NCBI GenBank assembly: GCA_949361645.1
Contig: OX442435.1
Span: forward strand, 1,330,653-1,394,652
Direction: 5' to 3'
From: Spongilla lacustris
Lineage: Eukaryota > Porifera > Demospongiae > Spongillida > Spongillidae
DNA: 64,000 nucleotides
This document shows, one piece after another, positions 1-9,100 of the stretch; positions within the stretch are counted from its first letter, which is position 1; the number at the start of each line of letters is the position of its first letter. The translations under genes and the position numbers were made by a program. Below the pieces are notes generated by a model. The model made no database searches. It was not told the origin of the DNA and saw nothing but the letters and a program-made list of their open reading frames with translations.

Positions 1-351
1 GTCACAAAATATCCTAATAAATTTATTACCATCTGCAGCCATAGGACATATTGCACTCATGATGGCCCAGCCCTGCACGCTGGGCCAATAACTAGATTAG
101 TTGCCTTACAATTATTATGTTACTTTAATATCCATAAAAAGAAATTAATGCAGAGACATACAACAAATGTTAGGGCATGTATTGCATATCAGCCACAATG
201 CATATGCATCCTTACTGTCATATCCACAATGAATACAACACCATTACACATTCATTGTAAATTTCCTTCCACTGGAGCAGGTTGTGTTTCCAGCCATTAT
301 ACAATGATGAGTACATAAGGCGTTAAAGAGGGCATACATGCATTTTAGTAT

Positions 352-585
352 TAAGTCACCTCTGACCAAGCTACAACACACCCAACAGTGTCCATATTTG
401 TATCAAAAATGCTACTTATATTTAATGTACCAAATATGGGCATATCCATATTTGTGCCCATATTTGGTACATAAAAAAATATAAGTACCATTTTTGATAC
501 TGGCAAATATGGACACCGTTAGGTGTGTACAACAGCTTTCTCAGCTGCTCTTGTGGTAGCATTGTGATAATTTCTGCAATGATGG
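352..585 (+). pseudogene. Decayed receptor transmembrane exon split by a MITE
   Basis: The left part (352-374) reads like the start of the receptor transmembrane exon (TCACCTCTGACCAAGCTAC). The right part (about 527-585) continues it with AGCTTTCTCAGCTGCTCTTG and a decayed version of the membrane segment. The intact counterpart is in gene A at 26128-26251. A hairpin-forming element lies between the two halves. There is no usable splice donor and the frame is lost, so this is a dead exon in the 3' flank of a receptor copy lying left of the window. The same arrangement recurs at 26990-27225. Confidence 0.6.
371..533. mobile_element. Fold-back MITE (about 160 bp)
   Basis: The two halves are near-perfect inverted repeats: TGTCCATATTTGTATCAAAA on the left pairs with TTTTTGATACTGGCAAATATGGACA on the right (shown in part), and ACCAAATATGGGCA pairs with TGCCCATATTTGGT near the centre. 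Arms are about 60-70 nt. It has no coding capacity. It interrupts the decayed transmembrane exon around it. A second copy lies at 27010-27172 in the duplicated block. Confidence 0.7.
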
Positions 586-1950
586 TAACCAAAAACCAAA
601 TTTTAAAATGGTGGTAAGCAGGAAAATATATATAATAGACTTACACTTGAAGTGCAAATGTAGTTTAGAGTTACAAACAAAGTTACCATAATCAATAAAC
701 AAATTTTTTTTATCTATTGTAGCTTCATACCTGCCATCATGCCTGAACAATCGCTAAAGCAGAAGCAGGCAGTGGATTTGGACTTGGCTCTGTGGCAAGC
801 CAGCTGTCTATATAGCCTCACTGCGAGATATATGCTTAACACATCCATTCTCTCCGAAGCAGGTTCATAGCAGGGCCAGCAGTAGTGTCCACTGAGTTTA
901 GAAACACTAAACCAATGATGCAAAGTGCTCTGAGCTATATGGTGGACCTAGATTCCCTTGGTGACACAGTCATATGGAGCTTGGTTCAAATAGGCTGTAC
1001 AAGCAGTTTTCACAGCTTAAGCACCACACCTTGCCACTAGCATTAATGTTCTTCTAAGCCCAAAGTGGTTTCTGGCCTGTATAGGCTATACGATTCTGGT
1101 GCGAGCCGATAAAATTTAGGCTAATAGATCTTTTACCACTGACATCGCAAATAAATTCAGTATGTTTGACAAAACATAAGTCCTTATGCTACGAAGAAAC
1201 ATAGTAAGTACAGGATGAATGCTATATTTAAAAATGAATCACCTTCGCCAGTTATGGTGCAGATATTACAGGCGGGAGGTATTTTAAGCGTAGTTTTGCG
1301 TTTGAAGCTATTGATCTTTACGATTATAAAACTGGTTGTCTTGAAACCACCACTACGTACCCATACATTAACTGTGCTTGCTCTGACGCTATTTTCGTTG
1401 CCTGATCATGCTGCCTGCATGCTGTTGACACAGTAGTTGACACAAAAATTGTACTTCGCTTTCGCACCGCTTTTCGCGCGCTTTTGTCATCGTATACACA
1501 GCCAAAAAAGAACAAACCGCGAGAGTAGAAAACCATCTATAAAGTTTAGGAAATCATCATCCCCTTCTTTTACCTTGTGATGCCTCTGTTTTGACTTGTT
1601 TCTTCACTGCCTCTCTGAGAAACTTAATCAGATTCATGCGAAAGTATGATGACACATTGCGTTGAATGGGAATTTATTGGACATAGCGTTTCCAATCCCT
1701 TTCCGTAAGGTTATTAGCTATAGTATTAGTAATATATTCATAGCGGATTGATCGGTCTAGCTACATGTGATTTGATCGCTTATATCAGACATAATACATG
1801 TATATTATATTGTACGAATGGCTTTGAATGTTGCTTCAGACTCATTTGACCTGCGCACGAATCCACTTCAGGTACTCCACTGACTTTTATTAGCTGTCAT
1901 GCGCATGTGCTTCCTCCAACCCCGATCTTTAATTGGATATTAGGATATAT
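586..1950. other. Intergenic block, no clear gene
   Basis: No exon of a known family is visible. A 43-codon ORF begins at 739 (MPEQSLKQKQAVDLDLALWQ) after an acceptor-like TTGTAG and stops at 868. It may be a remnant of some coding sequence but is not recognised. The whole stretch recurs at 27226-28630 with only scattered changes. In that second copy a 33-34 nt segment (GAAGCTATTGATCTTTACGA and following) is doubled in tandem, which does not occur here. Confidence 0.5.
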
Positions 1951-3129
1951 GGCCCTTGAAGTATTCACCTACTCCAAATATGGTGTTGGAACAGGAAATG
2001 TTAATAGGTTAATTGCTCCTACAGCCCTCCAGGGTACTATGAGTACTATTGCTGTAGGCATGTGGTGCCATAGGATGGTTATGTATGCATGTCTATTGTC
2101 TTTTACTTTCAATTATTGCAGTGTCCTGCCATCAATGCCCAAATGGTTCCATTCAACTGGTGGGTAGGAATTCCAGTTATGAAGGGAGAATTGAGGTGTG
2201 TGAAGGAGGGTGCTGGGGATCGGTGTGTATTGGTGATGGTGGGTGGAGCTCACAGGATGCAGCTGTAGCATGTAGGCAGCTAAACATGAGTTCTCAAGGT
2301 AAGGTACATTTATTTACTGCCCTCACTACTACTACTCTGTTCCATCACCTCCCATGTTGGCTCCCCACTGCACAGGGAGTGAGTCTTCTCTGTTCAGCTG
2401 TGCACAGACTGCATGACATACATGACACATCTACATGAACATTGTTATTAGAATAGAATGATATATTAATCATGTTAAGCAAAAAAGCAACATATTGATA
2501 GAAATGATGTGTATGTTGAATCTTGATTTTGCAAAAGCCAAAAAAGCACAAGTGTTCACATTTCAATAGCCCAGTCCAACTCATCAGTACTAATATTGCA
2601 CTAGGTTTTGAAATAGTACCTTTAAGGGAGTGGGCAGGCAGGCAGAAATGTTAAATTTTAGTTTGTATGCCATAATGTTCATGCATGTTGTAATATATCT
2701 TGATTATCATACAATTTGTACATTAAATTGGAGTGGGAGATTTATTCCATTACTTCATTCACTCCATCAGCTACCACTGACCAGGCTAGTACAATCATCA
2801 CAGCTTTGTCAGCTGCTCTGGCAGTGTTTTTGCTAATTTTAACTATTGCTGTAAGTGCTGTCATAGCAACCATTCAAATCAAGAAGTGAAAGGTATAGTT
2901 TCAATTGTGCTTTTTCTACTTTATTCTGCTTCCTATTTACTTTAGTCAAATTTACAGTATCAGAAAACCAGAATTTAATAATCAAAACGAATATTGCAAC
3001 ATCATTTTTTTATGTAGCTTGATGTACATGTACTGTACTGTCTACAAAAGTGATATAATTGAGTTGGAGGTTTGCAAAGAACTGTCATATACAAATGGGG
3101 TTGGAAGAGTGCATTGCAGGTGGAACTGA
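1951..3129 (+). pseudogene. 3' remnant of an SRCR receptor gene (SRCR7/8, TM, tail)
   Basis: Pieces occur in gene order. At 1951-2073 is part of the SRCR7 exon, with an internal deletion of roughly 55 nt after GGAAATGTTAATAG that removes a conserved cysteine. At 2122-2298 is a full-length first SRCR8 exon with a consensus donor, including CRQLNMSS. At about 2331-2415 is a decayed second SRCR8 exon. A transmembrane exon starts at 2771 ([20 protein letters not shown]) and tail exons run to a TGA at 3127-3129. A missing A in the membrane exon, compared with the duplicate at 28631-29817, shifts its frame. The SRCR7 deletion and broken SRCR8 argue for a pseudogene. Confidence 0.75.
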
Positions 3130-3909
3130 CATCCACACAAAAATATTGAAGTAATGAACTGCATTACTGTTCCGTTATTGTAAAGCTACCAAATTGCAAG
3201 GTATACACTTTCATTAGTAACCGTTACATGCACTAGTCACTACTTTATTCTTTGATATGTATTTTCTCCAATGATTACTTGTTTCTATCCTTGTGGGAAA
3301 AGTGACAAAATCGATGTAGTTATTTGGCCTGTCCAATGTGAATCAGAACGTGATTAAAAAATAAATAAAAAAAACTATGAGAAGTTGGTAGTATATAGGA
3401 TTTCAATAGTGTTGTAAAAAGCCAGGAAACAAGGGTTAAATCATAAAGAAAAAATGAAATAGTCCTATATTTAGTACTTTTGTAGAACATTGCTTGCTTT
3501 TCCTTGTCCTAAATTAAATATAGGAGTATTTCATTTTTCTTTATGATTGGCAAAGTAAAAATATCTGCCCCAAAGTTGGTGCTGATGGTAGCAACTTTTT
3601 GTTCAGTGCTGCCAGCACAACAAATATTTATTTTATGCTGGTTTCCTATGAGGTAGGAATGTGGCTATAACTACATGTACATGTACAAAGCAAAATAACT
3701 GACTGCATTGATAAACAACATCAATAAATAAATAAAACAATGCCCAAGGAAATTGAAAACTTCATAAATAAGACTAAACAAACAGAAGTTCAAAATACTT
3801 TTTGAAGGATCATAAAATTGTGAACACGGAAAAGCATGCACAAAATAAAAGATTGTTGCCAGTTTTATATACACATGTACATGTACGTACATGTATACAA
3901 AAGTAGGTT
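3130..3909. other. Intergenic spacer with one MITE
   Basis: No gene is seen. The stretch contains the hairpin element at 3375-3548 and several copies of the palindrome TACATGTA (3672, 3678, 3878, 3888). It is almost identical to 29818-30596. Confidence 0.5.
3375..3548. mobile_element. MITE, degenerate member of the 20.5 kb family
   Basis: The left arm contains GAAGTTGGTAGTATATAGGA, then AAACAAGGGTTAAATCATAAA and AAATAGTCCTATATTTAG. The right arm has TTAAATATAGGAGTATTTCAT and TTTCTTTATGATT in inverse order. These match the arms of the better-preserved element at 20525-20812. The distal part of the right arm is lost. A near-identical copy lies at 30062-30235. Confidence 0.65.
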
Positions 3910-3970
3910 ATGTTACCTGCTGCGTCGTGGCTACTTGTGACAAACCTCGTCGGTACAGCCTTGGGCCAAA
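3910..3970 (+). pseudogene. Orphan signal-peptide exon 1 of an SRCR receptor
   Basis: A 61-nt exon runs from ATG to a consensus donor (CAAA|gtaagt) and encodes [20 protein letters not shown]. It is the same length and phase as exon 1 of genes A and C, which begin [10 protein letters not shown]. The following exon is lost. At 4733-4752 the acceptor context (CCTTCACAG) and the first codons (ATC TGC) of the SRCR1 exon are kept, but the sequence then diverges completely. It is therefore a 5' stump of a destroyed copy. The duplicate is at 30597-30657. Confidence 0.75.
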
Positions 3971-4752
3971 GTAAGTTTATAGTATACATGTAGAGATAAA
4001 TGCGATGCGTCAGATGTACTTGAGGAGTGTGTCAATCTACGCCGATGAATTAATACATGAAGACAATGGGAGGTAGGTACTTCAGCACTGGATACCTGTT
4101 GATTTGAAACCATCACCAACTAATTGACTGTCTTCGGTCTTACATAGATACATGTAGCATTTCAGTCTCAGTTGTGTAAGGTGTACAGCGATAAACGTTA
4201 TATTCGCACCTGACCGCCATAAAATACCTAGCTGTTTAAGAAGGTGAATGGTTTAAAGCATAGATTATTTAGACATATATATGTAGGGTTAAATGTTGAC
4301 TATAGGGCAGTGGGTGTGACGGATTGTTATTCATCAATTAATTTGTTGAAACCTATTTATTCGTAAGTTGGCATGCACTTGCATTACCCCCGTTACTGGT
4401 TAGTACGTTACTTGCAGTGGATAATTACATTGTGTACTGAAAGGATCAGGCATACGTTCATGTAGCTTGTCTTCCTTAACTGTGTACTGCATGCTTTGTT
4501 AAAGAATTATTTCATGAATTTGAAGTATCCGTTTAAGTTTATACCACAACTCATTATTATTCATACTACAAGCAGAAGGGTTTGTTGGTGCAGTGTAAGA
4601 AAGTGCATCTGCAAGCTTAAGAGAGGACAACATGCTGCGATACGAAAATGAAATAAATTGTATTTGACAATCACCAGGTAGATGTACATGTGTAGATCCA
4701 TTTACACCATGCTTACACTGTTATTTCTCTGACCTTCACAGCTATCTGCCAC

Positions 4753-5480
4753 ACCCACTGGCTAGCTCGACTCTCCTACTTGCGAATACGCTCATCTTAC
4801 CTTTCATCGTCACTATATACATCTCGAGGTAGTGTACATAGGTCTATAATATTAATATGTATTCAATTATTCAAGGCGGCGGCGTCGGGGGCGTGACTGG
4901 GTGCCCAACCCCACGCCCTCCCCTGGGCAGCACCACCCATCGTCTTCATCCTGCCCCCTGCAATTAAAAAATGCTGGGTGCACCCGCACAGCTACCATGT
5001 AGTCTTAGCCTTGACAGAATGCGGTGGGCTCTCCACCACGGCCCTGATTAAAATGGTGGTGATACAGTAGACAACCGAAAGATTAAAAAGTGTAATAACA
5101 TATCACATTATTTACTAGAACCACATTATTAAACAGTACCACACCATGTACCAATGAACAATATTACATTATTAAGCTGGCAGCCGGCACAATAGTGTGT
5201 AATTTACTGAAGTTGTGTTCAAGAAATATAATGCCTGTACAAGTAGATATATATTTCATTGCATCAGTAATATATACATGTACTACTATAAACAATTACA
5301 CCTGTTGTGATCTACCTGAAGAGCCTCGTAGTCTTTCTTGTGCTTATTTTTCTGCGTTTGGAATGAAACATCCAAAGGCATATGAAGATGAAACAATTTG
5401 TCTACAGTGCAGCAGTATCAGCACAACATCCTCCAGGAAGTTGACATCGGAGTGAGTTGATGGCATCCTAGAACTATTAA
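4753..5480 (-). pseudogene. Ariadne-domain remnant (RBR ubiquitin ligase), decayed
   Basis: On the - strand, 5460-5310 encodes a decayed form of the exon that reads LLHCRQILSSSYAFGFFI in the best copy (54696-54845). Here an extra base in the AAAA run near 5345 produces a stop. Further left, about 5037-4860 keeps a trace of the last exon (SPPHSVKAKTTW compared with the SPHHAMAKT region of the 39593-39766 copy). Between them is the intron sequence shared with 39770 and 52060. The GC-rich stretch at 4875-4960 is of unknown origin. Confidence 0.5.
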
Positions 5481-6132
5481 TATTGCTTTACCGCAACTTC
5501 CACAGTTTGTTGCAACTATTTGGTTAAACATAAAGGTTCCTGGAGTTAGTGTCGTTGACATTGGACATATATGACTTCGGGCAGCTTTATTGCATGAGAA
5601 GACGCTACATTTGTAACGTTTTTAAACACCGGACAGTCTAGACATCATGTGTGAACTATGAACTTGTATACTTGTATGTGACGTGTGCATGTATATAATG
5701 CTGTATCTGTATGTATTTTCGCGTCATCTGCCAACATGCTTAGCAGCATAGTGGTGAACCTCACGTCTCCTTAGCGCAGGCGCTCGTACAAACCTACAAA
5801 ACTACTTCCAGCAGAGCAAAAAACGTGTCCGGTGTGACCATACATATTAGGGCACATGGACCAGCAGCTAATGCACCGAAAATAAAGCTAAACGAGTATC
5901 TTTCATGTTCAAGAATATGTGGGCAGGCCAATGTATGGTTGTAGAAGTATCGATGCATACACATGTATACCCGAAACTATACAATTACAAAAGTGCATTA
6001 CATGTACGTATAGAAATAAACATCATGATAAGCGGTGCAATAATGTTTTACGGTCATATCCAAGTATATGCTATGCGTGACTGGGTAAAAAGAAACATTT
6101 TCAATATTCATATACTTTGGCAGGATCAGGTT
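5481..6132 (+). promoter_or_regulatory. 5' flank and probable promoter region of gene A
   Basis: No gene is seen. The sequence from about 5690 to 6132 is shared with the 5' flank of gene C (about 42300-42819). Parts are shared with the orphan exon near 59040-59160, including CCAGCAGCTAATGCACCGAA. Conservation across copies suggests a promoter or 5' UTR. No convincing TATA box could be assigned. Copy B lacks roughly 5740-6025 of this block. The frame upstream of the chosen ATG at 6133 stays open to about 5905, so an upstream start is possible. Confidence 0.4.
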
Positions 6133-9100
6133 ATGTCGCCTGCTACGTTGTGGCTACTTGTGACAAACCTCGCCGGTACAGCCTTGGGCCAAAGTAAGTT
6201 TATACAGAGATGTGCATGATGATGTACCTATATGAATACATTTCAACTATCAGTCGATATATTAATGCACGGTACACTGTACATGTAGCATTGTGGCCTA
6301 CAAATGGTAAACTGCACGGAGCTGGCACTCTTGTACCACTGATCGTTATGATCGGTTGATTTGAAAACGAGAAAATAATTCACCATCTTAGGCTTCCCAT
6401 ACTAGTGGCATTAACTGTTTACAGCGATAAACATTAACAGATGCTGACCGCCATAATAATTAGCGTCTAAGGCTATAGTCATTTCACCGGAGAAGATTTA
6501 AGAAGGTTGGTTGGAGGGTTGTTGTCACTCGTGGCCGCTTCACCAACTCCGGTTGTTTAGTTAACGTCACGGTTAATTGACATCCAAACATGAATATATT
6601 TTTGCATTAATGTTGCTGGTGTACTTAACTGATAAGGCTTGGTTAATAAGCTGTCTTACGCCACATCCCATAATCGTGTACATGTACTCATGCTTGGCCT
6701 TATTTATTTCATGAAGAATTTGGAGTATCCATCACTACCATCAGTTTGCTAAACAGTATGTTTCGTAACTCATTTTTTTCATGACTGCATGCGTTTAGTG
6801 CATCCTATCTAAAGGTTGACAACATGCTGCAATGCATTCGACCATTTAGTCGTATATCATAAATTGCTACTGTTTTGACCCATGCTAAACAATTACCTAG
6901 CCCATCTATGACCAACACATTTGTTAAATATCTATGCCATGCTTACGTTATCATTACTCTGACATTCACAGCTATCTGCACCAATGGAGATGTGCACCTT
7001 GTAGGAGGAACTACACCACTGAATGGGAGGGTGGAGGTGTGCTATAACAACCAGTGGGGTGGAGTCTGCAGTCCTTCTAGATCCCAATGGGGGCAAGCTC
7101 AAGCCACTGTAGTGTGCCGACAGCTGGGATATCCTTATGATGCTATAGCCTACAGCAGTGGTTATGGATATGCCACTCCCACAACATTCCTCAATGTTGA
7201 TTACTGTGATATTCGGGCAGATGAGCTGTTAGGTTGCTATAGCTACATAAATGGTTTTACTCCTGCCACCCTTGGATACTACAGCTGTACTGGTTACAAC
7301 ACTTTTGTAGTTAACTGCACAAGTAAGACAACATGTCATCACCATAACACCATTACATGTCCTTCTCTTCCCAGTACCCACTCCTAAGTATTGCTCTGGT
7401 ACATGCACCAATGGTACCATACGACAGGTGGGAGGACCCTCTCCTTATAAGGGCAGGGTTGAGGTCTGTGTTGGAGGATGTTGGGGAACTGTTTGTGGGA
7501 ATGACTTTGATGTATCAGATGCTGTAGTAGTCTGTAGGGAACTAGGGTACCCTACCTTTGGTAAGATAAAAATATTTTACATTGATTTGCTGCATAAGTC
7601 ATATCACTACCCAGGTGCTACACCTCTATACAATGGTTACTATGGTGGAGGTTCAGGACCCATCTGGCTATACAGTCTTAAGTGTGCTGGCAATGAGTCT
7701 TCATTGTTTGACTGCCCCCACTACAATAGCAGCTTATATTATCTCTATTACTATTATTATGGCCCTGGTGGAGAAGACTATATTGAGTATGATTACTGTG
7801 ACCACAGCAGAGATGTTGGAGTTAACTGTCCAGGTTTGTGGAATATTGAAAAGTCTAAGTGAATTATTTTTGCTACTATGAATAAAAGTACTGGCACAGA
7901 TTATAACAATTTGTACCCTATTTCCAAATACATGTATACAGGAGGCAGCCATGTGCAAAATATTTTTTTGTTTTCTAAACTGAGCAGCTTGTAGGAGGTA
8001 TACATGTACATGTGCATAAGGGTCCTGTGTTAGCAAGCAATTAATTCCATTATTACATGGGCACCAAGTTGTGAAAACAGATTATTATGTAATGCAGATT
8101 TACACTGAAGTTTTCATTTTCACAGAACCATCCTCCAGCTGTTCCTATGGAGATGTACGTCTGGTTAATGGATCAACCCCAATGGAGGGACGAGTAGAGG
8201 TGTGCATAGGAGGACAGTGGGGCACTGTGTGTGGAGATGTCTGGACCTATGACACCAGTGGAGCCAACACAGTTTGCAAACAGCTTGGATATAGTCCCAG
8301 CAATGCAACAGCATATGGGTCCTCATATTTTGGATCTGGAACAGGGGGGGTCTTTTTGGTCCTTGTTCACTGTGATGCCAGAGCTGGGAGACTGGTGGAC
8401 TGTAACTATTACTACCAAAATGATTTTGATTACTGCTTCAACGGGAACACAGCAGGTGTTCATTGTCAAGGTAGATAAGTAGTAAAGTTGAATTTAAAAT
8501 CAAGGCAACTTGTTTATTAACATGAACAATTAGATACCTGTTAGTTGTTAAAGACAAGCTGGATCAAAATCTCAAAATATGTACATTTAGTGCATTATAA
8601 AGTTGACAAATTCATTATTTCACCTTTAGTAACTACAAAACTGAGTTAGTTAACTAGCAAAACTTTGCTGAGATGTCCATTAACATACATGCTACATTTC
8701 TGAAGAAAGAAATTTAAATATATGTTTTGACAACAGTAAAATGCTTGATTGATTAATCATTACAAGTAATACCACAAAATCAGTGGTTGAATAAATAATA
8801 GTTAGATAACTGTTTGGGATTAATTAAAAATGAAACTCCCTTATTTAGAAACACCTTGTAATTACTTCAGAAGTTGTAACTTTCCAATCACACAGGGTCA
8901 TCTGTAAGTGTGTGCACTAATGGTTTAGTACGTCTGGTGGGAGGGTCCACCCCTTATGAAGGAACTGTGGAAGTATGTGCTCAAGGAAGTTGGGGAACTG
9001 TGTGTTCTAATTATTGGGACATGCTTGATGCTTCTGTGGTGTGTCGTCAGCTAGGGTACAAGGCTGTGGGTAAGAACATCTTTATGCCAAGTAGTTCATT

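Noticed and set aside
7375..7400. Apparent TAA in CACTCCTAAGTATTGC of gene A
   Set aside because: In the exon frame set by the phase-1 donor it reads CCT AAG TAT TGC, so there is no stop.
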